A program made the translations under genes and the position numbers. From positions 1 to 64,000 of the forward strand of contig JAACFO010000002.1 of assembly GCA_009937425.1 (NCBI GenBank): DNA of 64,000 bases, given 5' to 3'. Origin of the DNA: Gammaproteobacteria bacterium. Its GTDB lineage: Bacteria; Pseudomonadota; Gammaproteobacteria; HK1. Shown here in pieces: positions 37,623 to 47,557 of the stretch (the stretch's first letter is position 1; each line of letters begins with the position of its first letter). The notes beneath the pieces were generated by a model, which did not search any database, had not been told where the DNA came from, and saw only the letters and a program-made list of their open reading frames with translations.

Positions 37623-38909
37623 TCAAGCGGGCTGCGACTCGAACACGATTGCGCCCCCAAGCAGCGTATAGCGTACCCGCCCCTTCAACGCGCGGCCCTT
37701 GAAGGGCGTGTTGTGCCCGCGGCTCTGCATGCTGGCATCGTCGAGTATCCAGTGTTCGTCGGGGTCGAACAGGCAGATATCGGCCACGGCTCCCGGCGAC
37801 AATGTGCCCCGATCGATGCCCAGGGTGGCCGCTGGGCCGCGGGTGAGCGCCGCCACTGCCTGGGACAGGGTGAACTCGTTGTCGTCCACAAGACCGAGCA
37901 CCAGGGCCAGCAGGCTGTCCAGGGCGGAAATGCCGGGCTCGGTCTCGGGGAATGGGTTGAGCTTGGCATCCAGCTCGTGGGGTTGGTGGTCCGAGCAGAT
38001 ACTGCCGAGCACGCCCGCCCGCACGCCGGCACGCAGGCGCGCGCGATCGTCGACGCCGCGCAAGGGCGGCCGCACGTGGCAGTCGCCATCGAAGGACCCA
38101 ACGTCCTCCTCGGTCAAGAGAAGTTGATGGATTGCCACGTCGGCGCTCACAGGTAGTCCGTGGCTCTGGGCATCGCGCACCATATCCACGGCTGGTCCCG
38201 TCGACAGGTGACAGAAGTGCACTCTGGTGCCTGTTTGCTCCACCAGCAACAACTCTCTGGCGACGGCGATGGTCTCGGCGATCTCCGGAATTCCCGCCAG
38301 CCCGAGTCGTGTACCCACGGTGCCGTCGTGAACCAACCGGCCTCTGGCGAGCCAGGGATCTTCGGCGTGCACGAAAACCGTGAGACCAAAGGTGGCGGCG
38401 TACTCCATGGCCCGTCGCATGACCTCTGTGTCGCTCACCGGTTGCATGGCGTTGGAAACGCCGAGACATCCGGCCTCCTTGAGTGCGCCCATTTCGGCGA
38501 GATTTTGCCCGTCGAGCTCGCGGGTCAGCGCGCCCAGTACCTCGACCCGGGCAAGACCGCTGGCGGCGGCTCGCTGGTAAATGAGCTCGGCCACCGCCGG
38601 CGTGTCGACTATCGGGTCAGTATCTGGCGGACAACAAAGCGTAGTAATGCCGCCACCGGCCGCGGCCCGTGTTTCGCTGGCGATTGTCCCCTTGTGCTCG
38701 GCGCCGGGTTCGCGCAGGCGGGCCCGCAGATCGACGATGCCGGGTATCAAGACCAGTCCGGATGCGTCCACGCTTCGCTCGGCCTCGAAACTGCCGGCGG
38801 CTTTACCGACGCTCTGCACGCGGCCGTCGGCGATGCATACATCGGTGACCGTATCCACGCCGTTGGCGGGGTCGACGACGCGGGCGCCGCTGATACGCAG
38901 GCGCATCAA
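37623..38909 (-). CDS. dihydroorotase-like protein PyrC' (probably non-catalytic)
   Basis: The 428-residue amidohydrolase-fold protein resembles dihydroorotase ([82 protein letters not shown]). The metal-binding HxH expected in D-x-H-x-H-x-REPG is replaced by R62 and R64. In Pseudomonas the equivalent PyrC' is inactive but needed as a scaffold for the PyrB aspartate transcarbamylase dodecamer, and the same is likely here. It overlaps pyrB as ATGA. A separate active dihydroorotase is expected elsewhere. Confidence 0.9.
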   Translation of the reverse strand: MMRLRISGARVVDPANGVDTVTDVCIADGRVQSVGKAAGSFEAERSVDASGLVLIPGIVDLRARLREPGAEHKGTIASETRAAAGGGITTLCCPPDTDPIVDTPAVAELIYQRAAASGLARVEVLGALTRELDGQNLAEMGALKEAGCLGVSNAMQPVSDTEVMRRAMEYAATFGLTVFVHAEDPWLARGRLVHDGTVGTRLGLAGIPEIAETIAVARELLLVEQTGTRVHFCHLSTGPAVDMVRDAQSHGLPVSADVAIHQLLLTEEDVGSFDGDCHVRPPLRGVDDRARLRAGVRAGVLGSICSDHQPHELDAKLNPFPETEPGISALDSLLALVLGLVDDNEFTLSQAVAALTRGPAATLGIDRGTLSPGAVADICLFDPDEHWILDDASMQSRGHNTPFKGRALKGRVRYTLLGGAIVFESQPA

Positions 38910-39892
38910 CCGCCTTCCCGTTCGGCGGCGGCGTGGCTGCCGATGGCCATGGACATTACAGCCATGCGAATGGCGATTCCGTAGCCAACCTGGCGCAGGA
39001 TTACCGAGCGCGCCCCGTCGGCGACGTCGGAGTCGATCTCGACACCGCGATTAAGTGGACCCGGATGCATGACGATGGCATCGGGATCGGCGGCGGCGAG
39101 CTTTTCCTCGGTGACGCCGTAGTATTGGAAATATTCGTGGGAGCTCGGCAGCAGGGCGCCCCGCATGCGCTCATTTTGCAGCCTCAACAGAATCACTACA
39201 TCCGCGTTTGCAATCCCCTGGCGAAGGTCGTGGTGCACGCTGACGCCCAGGCGTTCCAACCCCGGGGGCACGAGAGTGCGGGGCGCTACGATGCGCACCT
39301 CGGCGGCGCCCAGAGTCACCAGGGCGTGTATCTGTGAACGCGCCACCCGTGAGTGGGACACATCGCCGACGATGGCGACTTTGAGCGAGGCGAACTCGCC
39401 CTTGTGGCGGCGGATGGTAAACATGTCGAGCATCGCCTGGGTCGGATGGGCGTGGCGGCCGTCTCCGCCATTGATGACGCTGATGTGAGGTGCGGCGTGG
39501 CGGGCGATGAAATGCGCGGCGCCACTCTGGGCATGACGCACAACGAACATGTCACAGTGCATTGCCTCGAGGGTTCTCAGGGTATCGAGCAGGCTTTCGC
39601 CCTTGGTGGTAGACGAGGTGCTCGCATTAATATTGAGCACGTCGGCAGAAAGTCGCTTGGCGGCAAGTTCGAATGTTGTGCGGGTGCGTGTGCTCGGCTC
39701 GAAGAACAGGTTGACGATAGTTTTGCCGCGTAACAACGGCACCTTCTTTACCGCCCGCTCGCCGACACCGGCGAAGGATTCGGCGGTGTCGAGAATGTTG
39801 ATCAGTAGTTCGCGTTCGAGCCCGTCGATGGTTAGGAAATGCTTGAGCCTGCCGTGTGCGTCGACTTGCAGTGTATGGTCGGTGCTCGCCAT
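38906..39892 (-). CDS. pyrB: aspartate carbamoyltransferase catalytic subunit
   Basis: The 328-residue enzyme condenses carbamoyl phosphate with aspartate. It shows [22 protein letters not shown] (carbamoyl-phosphate loop), [16 protein letters not shown] (the 80s loop with Lys), [51 protein letters not shown] and [14 protein letters not shown]. This is the longer PyrC'-associated class A form found in Pseudomonas. No pyrI gene is present, so regulation would be through the N-terminal part and PyrC'. Its stop overlaps the pyrC' start. Confidence 0.96.
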   Translation of the reverse strand: MASTDHTLQVDAHGRLKHFLTIDGLERELLINILDTAESFAGVGERAVKKVPLLRGKTIVNLFFEPSTRTRTTFELAAKRLSADVLNINASTSSTTKGESLLDTLRTLEAMHCDMFVVRHAQSGAAHFIARHAAPHISVINGGDGRHAHPTQAMLDMFTIRRHKGEFASLKVAIVGDVSHSRVARSQIHALVTLGAAEVRIVAPRTLVPPGLERLGVSVHHDLRQGIANADVVILLRLQNERMRGALLPSSHEYFQYYGVTEEKLAAADPDAIVMHPGPLNRGVEIDSDVADGARSVILRQVGYGIAIRMAVMSMAIGSHAAAEREGG

Positions 39893-39907
39893 GGCTTGGA
39901 TTTCGTA

Positions 39908-40411
39908 TCAGCTCTTTCGGGTAACTTCCAGAGACAGGGGCTCGGGTCCACGCAATTTTACATGCTCGTGGCCGGCGAGGTTCAAGGATTGACCTATGGC
40001 GTCGGCCTGCACGGGTATCTCCCTCCCGCTTCGCTCCACGAGCACTCCCAGGGTCACGCTGGCCGGACGCCCGTAGTCAAAAATCTCGTTGAGGGCCGCG
40101 CGGATGGTGCGCCCGGTGTGCAGTACATCGTCGATGAGCACGACGTGACGGTCGTCGACGGAAAACAGATCCGAAGGCGTTACCATCGGGTGCATGCCGA
40201 TGCGGGTAAAATCGTCACGGTAGAAGTTGATGTTGAGTGTGCCGAGAGGTGCTTCGATGGTGAGCAGCTCGTGCAGCTTCCGGGCTACCCAGACGCCGCC
40301 AGTGTGAACTCCGACCATTAACGGCGCGCCGCGATCATGGCGAGCGAGATGCTCTGCCAGCGCCTTGGCGAGCTTCGCGATGAGGGCATCGATGTCGCTT
40401 GGCGCGCTCAT
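39908..40411 (-). CDS. pyrR: PyrR bifunctional regulator/uracil phosphoribosyltransferase
   Basis: The 167-residue type I PRTase-fold protein reads LMVGVHTGGVWVARKLHELL (the PRPP loop region), LNINFYRDDFTRIGMHPMV and the PRPP motif HVVLIDDVLHTGRTIRAALNEIFDYGRPASVTLGVLVERSGREIPVQADAIG. In Gram-positives PyrR attenuates pyr mRNA; in Pseudomonas it regulates by another route. No leader terminator or anti-terminator is visible between pyrR and pyrB (15 bp). The start at 40411 overlaps the ruvX stop as ATGA. It is the first gene of pyrRBC'K. Confidence 0.95.
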   Translation of the reverse strand: MSAPSDIDALIAKLAKALAEHLARHDRGAPLMVGVHTGGVWVARKLHELLTIEAPLGTLNINFYRDDFTRIGMHPMVTPSDLFSVDDRHVVLIDDVLHTGRTIRAALNEIFDYGRPASVTLGVLVERSGREIPVQADAIGQSLNLAGHEHVKLRGPEPLSLEVTRKS

Positions 40412-40830
40412 ACAGACGACTTTTGTTCGTTCAACCAGCTCTCGAGGATTATCTGCGCCGCGATCGGGTGATCGTCGCTCCCCGCACGGCCTTCGCACGC
40501 GAGCCGATCCCGTGCCTCACGGGTGGTAAGCCGCTCATCGACCAGGTGCACGGGCAATTGGTAGCGACCCAGGAGTTGATTGCCAAAGCGCCGTGCCCGC
40601 CGGCTCACTTTCTGCTCGGTACCGTCCATGTTCAGCGGCAGGCCGACCACGAGGGCGTTCGGCTGCCAGGTCTTCACGATGCGTGAGATGGCGTTCCAGT
40701 CCGGGCTGGCTCTGGTAACGCGGATGGTTTCCAGGGGGTTGGCCGTGCCGGTCAGGGTTTGTCCAACCGCAACACCAATGTGTTTCTCGCCGTAGTCAAA
40801 AGCAAGCAGGGTCTCAGTGCGCTCCGTCAC
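40408..40830 (-). CDS. ruvX: Holliday-junction resolvase-like YqgF/RuvX
   Basis: The 140-residue RNase H-fold protein starts TLLAFDYGEKHIGVAVGQTLTGTANPL, with the first catalytic Asp. It continues NALVVGLPLNMDGTEQKVSRRARRF (G-P---G-), VHLVDERLTTREA (DERLTT) and ends ILESWLNE. YqgF is linked to 16S rRNA 5' processing and to Holliday-junction cleavage. The yqgE-ruvX-pyrR order is conserved in Pseudomonas. Both ends overlap their neighbours by four bases. Confidence 0.95.
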   Translation of the reverse strand: MTERTETLLAFDYGEKHIGVAVGQTLTGTANPLETIRVTRASPDWNAISRIVKTWQPNALVVGLPLNMDGTEQKVSRRARRFGNQLLGRYQLPVHLVDERLTTREARDRLACEGRAGSDDHPIAAQIILESWLNEQKSSV

Positions 40831-41378
40831 GCGTGCCCAGCCTCGCCGGAGAGCCGATCCAGTTCGACTCCGAGCAGGCGCGCGGCGCTTTCGTAACGCT
40901 TGTCGTAGGGCAGATCAAAGATGATGCTGCTGTCGGCGGGTCCACTGAGCCAGGCATTCTGCTGCACTTCGCGCTCGAGCTGTCCTGCTCCCCATCCGGC
41001 GTAGCCGAGCGCCACCACGGCGCGTTGCGGGCCGTCGCCGTGAGCGACCGCGGTCAGAATGTCCCGGGAGGTGGCGACGCCGATATCGCTTCCCACCGCC
41101 AGCACCGCGTCCCACTCGCCGGCGGGTTCGTGAATCACGAATCCACGATCGCGCTGCACCGGCCCCCCCTGCAGCACCATCATATCGTTGACATCCTCAT
41201 TCTCGACCTCGATGGACATGTGGTCCAGGACGTCGCCGAGATTCAATTCCAGCGGCCGGTTGATTACGATGCCCATGGCGCCCTCTTCGTTGTGGGCGCA
41301 CAAAAAGGTCACGGTGCGATGAAAGTTCGGATCCTGAAGAGCAGGCATCGCGATCAAGAATTGATTCGTGAGGTCCAT
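40827..41378 (-). CDS. algH: UPF0301 protein YqgE/AlgH
   Basis: The 183-residue protein begins MDLTNQFLIAMPALQDPNFHRTVTFLCAHNEEGAMGIVINRPLE, the UPF0301 hallmark. LQGGPVQRDRGFVIH, VALGYAGWGAGQLEREVQQNAWL and DLPYDKRYESAARLLG follow. In Pseudomonas AlgH was linked to alginate regulation, and later structural work suggests cysteine/thiol-dependent binding; function is not settled. The open neighbour ruvX overlaps its stop (ATGA). A 140-bp gap separates it from tonB. Confidence 0.94.
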   Translation of the reverse strand: MDLTNQFLIAMPALQDPNFHRTVTFLCAHNEEGAMGIVINRPLELNLGDVLDHMSIEVENEDVNDMMVLQGGPVQRDRGFVIHEPAGEWDAVLAVGSDIGVATSRDILTAVAHGDGPQRAVVALGYAGWGAGQLEREVQQNAWLSGPADSSIIFDLPYDKRYESAARLLGVELDRLSGEAGHA

Positions 41379-41518
41379 CCCCCACGATTATCGGCACTAG
41401 GGAATCACTACACAAGCACCCCTACCTGTCAGACTACGTCCCCTCCCCCTCGCCTAGAGGTAGAGCGAAGCAGGATGCCAGAGCCGAGAGCAACGCAGGG
41501 AGCGGCTGCCGACAATGT

Positions 41519-42550
41519 TCAGCGGCTCGCAAAGCGATTTCCGGACAAAAACTGCCAGGTTCGTTCTACGTGCAGAATGTCCGTTTCTTCGGCGATTCTT
41601 TTTGGGAACCTGGGGAAGGGCGCGGCCAGGTTGACGATACGGATGGCGGCGTCGTCCAGGACCTTTTTTCCCGAGGAGCGCCGTAGAATAATTTCGTCAA
41701 TGCTGCCGTCCGGGCGCAGCGCAACGTCCAATAGCAGATTCCCCGACAGATTTGCGCGGCTGGCTTCGTCGGGATAGTTGAGGTTGCCCACCCGCTCGAC
41801 CTTTTGGCGCCAGGCTTCCATGTAAGCCGCGTAATTGTGCTCCCTGGTTCTGGCGGTAATCCATTTGCGTTTGGGCCGCTTGGCGTAGGCCTGCAGTCGC
41901 CGATCGATTTCCGCGCTCAGGCTGGCCATGGCAAGACTGCGGTTAACGAGTGTTTGCGCGGTCAGTGTCTGTGTGGTCAAGGGTGGGGTTGGCGGCTGCG
42001 CCTGTGGCTCGGGCTGTGGCTCGGGGCTCTTTTCGGCCTCGTGCACTGTGCGTGTGTCCGGCGTCGGCGGTGGCTCGACGCTCAGCTTGCTCATGAACTT
42101 TTCCGGTACGTCGGTGCGGTCCTGGGTGAGCACGGGAACCGGCGGTGCGCTGGGAGCGACGTCCGCGGCCGCGGCGGTCTTGGATTGCACCGGTTCGAGC
42201 TCGGTACTCAACACCTCCTCCCGGAACTGACTCGGCGGCGACACCATGGCGATATCGGGGATTGGACCCACGAAGGGTGTTCTCAACGGTGTGGCCGGGC
42301 GCTGAGCGTCGTCGCTCTCGCCACCGCCGTCTTGATTAGCCTGGGCCAGGTAATCCACTTCCTCGGGCGCATCCTCGCTCTGGTGTTGCACGAGCACGAT
42401 GTCGAGGGTGCTGACGAGCTCCCGGGCCCGCTCGTGAGGCGCGAAGGTCACCCCCAGCACGACGATTGCGTGGGCCGCGATTGCGATAAAAAGCGTGAAC
42501 CCCAGCCGATCTGCGGAATCGACGATGGGCGGGGCCGTGATGGCGTGCAC
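41519..42550 (-). CDS. TonB-family energy transducer
   Basis: The 343-residue protein has an N-terminal membrane helix (LGFTLFIAIAAHAIVVLGVTF, with the TonB-type His), a long Pro/Glu/Gln/Thr-rich periplasmic spacer (PEPQPEPQAQPPTPPLTTQ) and a C-terminal TonB domain (YMEAWRQKVERVGNLNYPDEA, GNLLLDVALRPDGSIDEIILRRSSGKKVLDDAAI). TonB transmits proton-motive force to outer-membrane receptors; this one corresponds to the TonB3-type gene between gshB and algH in Pseudomonas, reported to affect type IV pilus function. No exbBD is adjacent. The start is GTG at 42550. Confidence 0.9.
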   Translation of the reverse strand: MHAITAPPIVDSADRLGFTLFIAIAAHAIVVLGVTFAPHERARELVSTLDIVLVQHQSEDAPEEVDYLAQANQDGGGESDDAQRPATPLRTPFVGPIPDIAMVSPPSQFREEVLSTELEPVQSKTAAAADVAPSAPPVPVLTQDRTDVPEKFMSKLSVEPPPTPDTRTVHEAEKSPEPQPEPQAQPPTPPLTTQTLTAQTLVNRSLAMASLSAEIDRRLQAYAKRPKRKWITARTREHNYAAYMEAWRQKVERVGNLNYPDEASRANLSGNLLLDVALRPDGSIDEIILRRSSGKKVLDDAAIRIVNLAAPFPRFPKRIAEETDILHVERTWQFLSGNRFASR

Positions 42551-42636
42551 TCAGATGGAACCCAGGCTGAAAACCCCCTGAATTATAGTCGCATCCCGGG
42601 TCATTTCGCTTTGTTGTATTCCTGCCGATGGAGCCA

Positions 42637-43587
42637 TTAGCTCTCCAGCTGCGCTTCGATGGCGTCCATCAGCTGGGCGCCGATGTCGAGCCCGTAGATA
42701 GCATCCAGTTCTCGGATGCAGGTGGGACTGGTTACGTTGATTTCCGTGAGGTGTTCGCCGATTACGTCGAGACCCACGAACATGAGACCTTTTTCCCTGA
42801 CCACCGGGCCGACTTCGGCCGCGATCCAGCGCTCGCGTTCGCTGAGTTCGACGCCGACTCCAGTAGCGCCAGCGGCCAGGTTTCCCCGCGCATCACCTTC
42901 GGCAGGCACACGCGCCAGTGCGTAGGGCAGAGGCTCGCCGTTAATCAGTAACACGCGCTTGTCACCGTCTCGGATCTCCGGCAGAAAGCGCTGCGCCATG
43001 ATGAAGCGACTCTCGTGGCGGGTCATGGTCTCGAAGATGACGTTGGTATTGGCCTCGCCTTCGGTGACGCGAAATATGGACACCCCGCCCATGCCGTCCA
43101 GGGGCTTGACGATGATCTCCTTCTCGACATTCAGAAACTCGTAGAGCCGCGACATCTCCCGGGTTACCACTGTCGGCGGACAGCACTGGGGAAACCAGGC
43201 TGTGTACATTTTCTCGTTTGCGTCGCGCAGGCTCTGCGGCTTGTTAACCACCAGCACGCCCGCTTGTTCGGCCCGTTCCAACAGGTAAGTGGCGTATATG
43301 TACTCCATGTCGAAGGGTGGATCTTTGCGCATCAGAACCACATCGAGTTCCGACAAGGGCCTTGTTTCGGCATCGCCGAGATCGAACCAATCCGCCGGAT
43401 CGTCGCGCACTACCACAGGCCGCATACGCCCATGACAGATGCCGTCGCGAAAAAACAGATCGTTCAGCTCCATATATTCCAGGGACCACCCGCGTGCCTG
43501 GGCGGCAAGCAGCATGGCCAGCGAGCTGTCTTTCTTGACGGTAATCTCTGAAATCGGGTCCATGACGACCCCAAGCTTGACGGTCAT
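42637..43587 (-). CDS. gshB: glutathione synthetase
   Basis: The 316-residue ATP-grasp enzyme joins gamma-glutamylcysteine and glycine. It reads MTVKLGVVMDPISEITVKKDSSLAMLLAAQARG, VLMRKDPPFDMEYIYATYLLE, VVNKPQSLRDANEK, EIIVKPLDGMGGVSIFRV and FVGLDVIGEHLTEINVTSPTCIREL, all typical of proteobacterial GshB. The frame is open to 43683, but 43587 gives the standard N-terminus. It is the first gene of the long minus-strand run to pyrK and is divergent from hemC. Confidence 0.96.
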   Translation of the reverse strand: MTVKLGVVMDPISEITVKKDSSLAMLLAAQARGWSLEYMELNDLFFRDGICHGRMRPVVVRDDPADWFDLGDAETRPLSELDVVLMRKDPPFDMEYIYATYLLERAEQAGVLVVNKPQSLRDANEKMYTAWFPQCCPPTVVTREMSRLYEFLNVEKEIIVKPLDGMGGVSIFRVTEGEANTNVIFETMTRHESRFIMAQRFLPEIRDGDKRVLLINGEPLPYALARVPAEGDARGNLAAGATGVGVELSERERWIAAEVGPVVREKGLMFVGLDVIGEHLTEINVTSPTCIRELDAIYGLDIGAQLMDAIEAQLES

Positions 43588-43698
43588 GGCATTCTCCGGA
43601 AGTTCCCGCAGATGATACACGGGGATGGCCTCGAGGTACCGGGGATCGATTCCCGATCCGAAGGCCCGCGCTGGCATTCCCACTGATCGTCAGTGAAA

Positions 43699-44634
43699 AT
43701 GCCGACGATGAGCGCGCTTCGCATCGCAACTCGCAAAAGCCCGCTTGCCCTGTGGCAGGCGGAGCACGTGGCTGCGCTGCTGCGCGAGAACTTCGCCGAC
43801 TTGGATGTGGAGTTGCTACCCATGTCGACCCAGGGCGACAAGCTGCTGGACGCGCCACTGGCCAAAGTGGGTGGTAAAGGCCTGTTCATCAAGGAGCTCG
43901 AGCACGCGCTGCTCGCCGGTGCCGCCGATATCGCGGTGCACTCGCTGAAGGACGTGCCGGTGGAGATTCCTGCGGGGCTCGCGCTACCGGTATTTCTGGC
44001 CCGCGGCGACCCCCGCGACGGCCTGGTCTGCAACCACCACGACGCCCTGGCGGCGCTTCCACCGGGTGCACGCATCGGGACCTCCAGCCTGCGCCGCAAG
44101 TGCCAGCTTCTGGCCGCCAGGCCCGATCTCCATGTGGATACAGTACGCGGCGGTGTCCAAACTCGGCTCGCCAAGCTCGATAAGGGCGACTTCGATGCCC
44201 TGATACTCGCCGTCGCCGGACTGCAGCGTCTCGGCATGGGCGAACGAGTGAGCGAGGTGCTTGAACCCGACGTCATGCTTCCGGCGGTCGGTCAGGGAGT
44301 TCTCGGCATAGAGTGCCGGCAGGGCGATGAGCGCATCGAGTCACTTATCGCGTCCCTCAACGACGCCGATTGCGCCGCCCGCGTGAGCGCCGAGCGTGCC
44401 ATGAATCACAAGCTCGGTGGTGGCTGTCAGGTGCCAATCGCGGCTTATGCGGAGCTCGACGGTGGGCAGCTGGAGCTGCGCGCACTGGTGGCCAGCATTG
44501 ACGGGCGCCGAGTGCTGCGCGCCCGGGGCCGCGCTCCCCGGGAGCAGGGCGAACGGCTCGGTCGCTCACTTGCCGAGGAGCTGTTGTCCCGGGGGGCCGA
44601 CGCCATTCTGGCCGAGGTTTACGCTGATGGCTGA
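43699..44634 (+). CDS. hemC: porphobilinogen deaminase (hydroxymethylbilane synthase)
   Basis: The 311-residue enzyme polymerises four porphobilinogens. It shows [64 protein letters not shown] and the dipyrromethane-cofactor Cys in [15 protein letters not shown]. Start choice is uncertain: GTG 43693, ATG 43699 and ATG 43708 are all in frame and none has a strong ribosome site; 43699 is given. It overlaps hemD by eight bases, forming the usual hemCD pair. Confidence 0.95.
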   Translation: MPTMSALRIATRKSPLALWQAEHVAALLRENFADLDVELLPMSTQGDKLLDAPLAKVGGKGLFIKELEHALLAGAADIAVHSLKDVPVEIPAGLALPVFLARGDPRDGLVCNHHDALAALPPGARIGTSSLRRKCQLLAARPDLHVDTVRGGVQTRLAKLDKGDFDALILAVAGLQRLGMGERVSEVLEPDVMLPAVGQGVLGIECRQGDERIESLIASLNDADCAARVSAERAMNHKLGGGCQVPIAAYAELDGGQLELRALVASIDGRRVLRARGRAPREQGERLGRSLAEELLSRGADAILAEVYADG

Positions 44635-45448
44635 TGCCGCTGCTCGCCGCTCGGGCGCTGCGCTCGCCGGACTGCGCGTGCTCGTCACCCGGCCGCGGCA
44701 TCAAAGTGCAGGGCTCGCGGCGCTGATTGAAAGCTGCGGCGGCACGGCGATTCGTTTTCCCGTAATCGAAATCCTCCCGGCGCGGGATCTGCGCCCCGCG
44801 CAGGCGGCGTTCGAGTCCCTCGACGATTTTGACCGGGTAATATTCGTCAGTCCGAACGCCGTCGAGCACGGGCTCGCCCTCATGGATACGGCCCGGGCAG
44901 GCAATGCCCGCGCGCCCATGATGGCGGTGGGTGAGAGCACTGCCGCGGCCCTGGAGCGGGCTGGCTTCGGTCGCGTGTCGCGACCGGTGGAGGGCGCCAG
45001 CAGCGAGGCGTTGTTGGCGCTGCCTGAACTGCAAGGCGAAGCGGCGGCGGGCTCCCGGGTCCTCATCGTCAGGGGAGAGGGGGGTAGACAACTGCTGGGG
45101 GATACGCTTTCGAAGCGAGGCGCCAGGGTGCAGTATGCTGAAGTGTACCGGCGCGCGCCGCCAGCGGTGAACGGTAGTGACATTGCCGCGCGCGGCAAGG
45201 ATGGCGGCATCGATGCGATCGTCATCACGAGTCGTGAGGGCTTGGAGAATTTGTTTGCGTTGCTTGGGGATGGCTCGGCTGAATGGTTAAAGAACGCCGG
45301 TTACGTCGTAGTCAGCGAGCGGCTGGCAGCTCATGCCCGTGCACTCGGGATTAGAGAGCAATCGGTGGTCGCCGCCGGTGCCGATGACGAGGCTTTGATC
45401 GAGGCCCTGGTGCGGTGGCGCGCGGCCCATTCGAAGAACGCAAAGTAG
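44627..45448 (+). CDS. hemD: uroporphyrinogen-III synthase
   Basis: The 273-residue protein has the bilobed HemD pattern: [105 protein letters not shown] and [19 protein letters not shown]. It closes and inverts the D ring of hydroxymethylbilane. The ATG at 44627 lies inside the end of hemC. No HemX/HemY follows; instead HPr starts two bases after the stop. Confidence 0.93.
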   Translation: MADAAARRSGAALAGLRVLVTRPRHQSAGLAALIESCGGTAIRFPVIEILPARDLRPAQAAFESLDDFDRVIFVSPNAVEHGLALMDTARAGNARAPMMAVGESTAAALERAGFGRVSRPVEGASSEALLALPELQGEAAAGSRVLIVRGEGGRQLLGDTLSKRGARVQYAEVYRRAPPAVNGSDIAARGKDGGIDAIVITSREGLENLFALLGDGSAEWLKNAGYVVVSERLAAHARALGIREQSVVAAGADDEALIEALVRWRAAHSKNAK

Positions 45449-45449
45449 G

Positions 45450-45719
45450 ATGGCAAATCGAGAACTCACCATTGTCAACAAGCTCGGCCTGCATGCCAGG
45501 GCCGCTGCTAAACTGGTGACGCTCGCGTCGGGATTCGAGAGCGATATCACCATCAAACGTGGTGACCAGCAAGTGAACGCGAAGAGCATTATGGGCGTGA
45601 TGATGCTGGCCGCGGCCAAGGGTGTGGTGATCGAGCTCTGCGTCGACGGCGTGGACGCCGATGAGGCGCTCGCGGAAATCACGCGGCTGGTGCAGAACCG
45701 CTTCGGTGAGGCCGAGTGA
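45450..45719 (+). CDS. HPr-family phosphocarrier protein
   Basis: The 89-residue protein has the phosphorylatable His in VNKLGLHARAAAKLV and the regulatory-Ser region VNAKSIMGVMMLAAAKG. It accepts phosphate from the EI encoded 14 bp downstream. With no sugar EII genes near, it is likely part of a nitrogen-type or regulatory PTS as found in many gammaproteobacteria. The start is two bases after hemD. Confidence 0.94.
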   Translation: MANRELTIVNKLGLHARAAAKLVTLASGFESDITIKRGDQQVNAKSIMGVMMLAAAKGVVIELCVDGVDADEALAEITRLVQNRFGEAE

Positions 45720-45732
45720 TGGGTGCGGGCAA

Positions 45733-47466
45733 ATGACCTTTTCGCTTCACGGCATCGGCGCGTCCAAGGGCATCGCCGTCGGCAAGGTCCACATCGTTAC
45801 CCGCGGGTTATTGGAGGTGCCGGAGTACACGCTCAAGAAGTCCGAGATCGAGGCGGAGGTCAAGCGGTTTAGAAAGGCTATTGCCGGTGCCCGTGCCGAC
45901 CTTGGAGCCATCAAGGATCGAATACCCCCCGATACCGCCACTGACATCGCGGCCTTCATCGACACCCATTTGTTGATGCTGGACGACTCCGCCATCACCA
46001 AGGCCCCCATCAAGCTCATTCGCGAAGAAAAACGCAATGCCGAATGGGCTCTCAAGGTGCAACGCGACGCACTCGTCAGTGTGTTCGAAGCCATGCAGGA
46101 TTCTTACTTGCGCACGCGCAAGGATGATATCGATCATGTCGTCACTGCCGTGCAGATGCGCCTGATGCACACTGACACACCCATTTCCCACGTCGACGGG
46201 TCGTTCGCCGGAAAGATCGTATTTGCCGATGATTTGACTCCCGCCGATACGGTACTTATGCAGCATCAGGGCGTCGTCGCGCTGGTTACCGAATTTGGCG
46301 GGCCGAACTCCCATACGGCAATTCTTGCACGCAGTCTTCGAATTCCGGCGGTGGTCGGTCTGCACAATGTCGGACCCTATTTACGCGAGAACGATACGCT
46401 CATCATCGACGGCCGTCAGGGCGTGGTGCTTGTCGATCCCGACGAGCAGATGGTTCGGCACTATGAAAAGTTGCAACGGCAGATCGAACGTATACACACG
46501 GCGCGGCGCAAGCTGCGATACGCGCCGACGATAACCTCCGACGGCGAGACCATCGTTCTGCAGGCAAACGTTGAACTACCGGCAGATCTGGATGCCGCCG
46601 TTCAAGTTGGTGCGCAGGGTGTCGGCTTGTACCGCACCGAGTATCTGTTCATGAATCGCGCGGCGCCGCCTGACGAAGACGAGCAGTATCAGGCATATAC
46701 CGAGATCGGGCGGGCCGGGGAGGGGTCGCCGGTAACCATCCGTACATTGGATCTCGGTGCCGACAAGCAAGTCGACGGTACCAGACCTGGTGCACCCATG
46801 ACCTCGAATCCGGCACTGGGTTTGCGCGCCGTACGCTTGTGTCTGAAAGAGCCGGCATTGTTCCGTCCGCAGTTGCGCGCAATTCTTCGCGCGTCCGCCC
46901 ACAGTCCCGTGCGCATGATGATCCCAATGCTGTCGACCACCGGCGAATTGGCGCAGGTACTCGATCTGGTCAAGTCCTGCCGTCAGGAGCTCGACAACGA
47001 GGGACAGCCCTATGACGAGGCCATGCCCATCGGCGCCATGATAGAAGTGCCCGCGGCTGCCATATGCGCTGACATATTCGCCCGTGAGCTGGATTTTCTC
47101 TCCATCGGTACAAATGATTTGATCCAATACACAATTGCCATCGACCGAGTGGATGACGAGGTCAACTATCTTTACGATCCGTTGCACCCGGCGGTGCTGC
47201 GCCTCATACAGATGACGATTCTAGCCGGAGAAAAGACGGGAATTCCCGTCGCCATGTGCGGAGAGATGGCTGGTGACGCCCGCTACACGCGCCTACTGCT
47301 GGGCATGGGGCTGAAGGAGTTCAGCGTGCATCCCAATTCGTTGCTTGAAGTGAAGCAGGTGATCACCGAAAGTCGTGTCGCAGAGAGTCGAAAGTTTACG
47401 CAGCGAGTCATGCGGGTCATCAAATCGACCGCACGCAGTGCATTGCTCGAAGAGATGAATCGTTAG
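45733..47466 (+). CDS. ptsI: PTS enzyme I (phosphoenolpyruvate-protein phosphotransferase)
   Basis: The 577-residue enzyme lacks the GAF domain of PtsP, so it is the plain EI type. Residues 1-145 are the HPr-binding helical part. LVTEFGGPNSHTAILARSLRIPAVVG holds the active His. The PEP-binding barrel shows VGLYRTEYLFMNR, IRTLDLGADK, SNPALGLRAVRLCLKEP, MIPMLST, GAMIEVPAAA, FLSIGTNDLIQYTIAIDR and the active Cys in VAMCGEMAGD. It phosphorylates the upstream HPr at the expense of PEP. mgtE follows after 91 bp. Confidence 0.95.
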   Translation: MTFSLHGIGASKGIAVGKVHIVTRGLLEVPEYTLKKSEIEAEVKRFRKAIAGARADLGAIKDRIPPDTATDIAAFIDTHLLMLDDSAITKAPIKLIREEKRNAEWALKVQRDALVSVFEAMQDSYLRTRKDDIDHVVTAVQMRLMHTDTPISHVDGSFAGKIVFADDLTPADTVLMQHQGVVALVTEFGGPNSHTAILARSLRIPAVVGLHNVGPYLRENDTLIIDGRQGVVLVDPDEQMVRHYEKLQRQIERIHTARRKLRYAPTITSDGETIVLQANVELPADLDAAVQVGAQGVGLYRTEYLFMNRAAPPDEDEQYQAYTEIGRAGEGSPVTIRTLDLGADKQVDGTRPGAPMTSNPALGLRAVRLCLKEPALFRPQLRAILRASAHSPVRMMIPMLSTTGELAQVLDLVKSCRQELDNEGQPYDEAMPIGAMIEVPAAAICADIFARELDFLSIGTNDLIQYTIAIDRVDDEVNYLYDPLHPAVLRLIQMTILAGEKTGIPVAMCGEMAGDARYTRLLLGMGLKEFSVHPNSLLEVKQVITESRVAESRKFTQRVMRVIKSTARSALLEEMNR

Positions 47467-47557
47467 ATAAGTACGCGGAAATCTGCTGGAAGAGCCTTTT
47501 CGCTGCGACACTTCCTGGTCCATACCCCTCATCCTAAAACCCTGGACGCATTAGCCG

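Noticed and set aside
37623-38909. PyrC' as a pseudogene
   Set aside because: The frame is intact and in operon with overlapping starts. Loss of the metal ligands is normal for the structural PyrC' family.
41439-41466. Possible REP element between yqgE and tonB
   Set aside because: CCCTCCCCCTCGCCTAGAGG is only loosely similar and has no clean stem.
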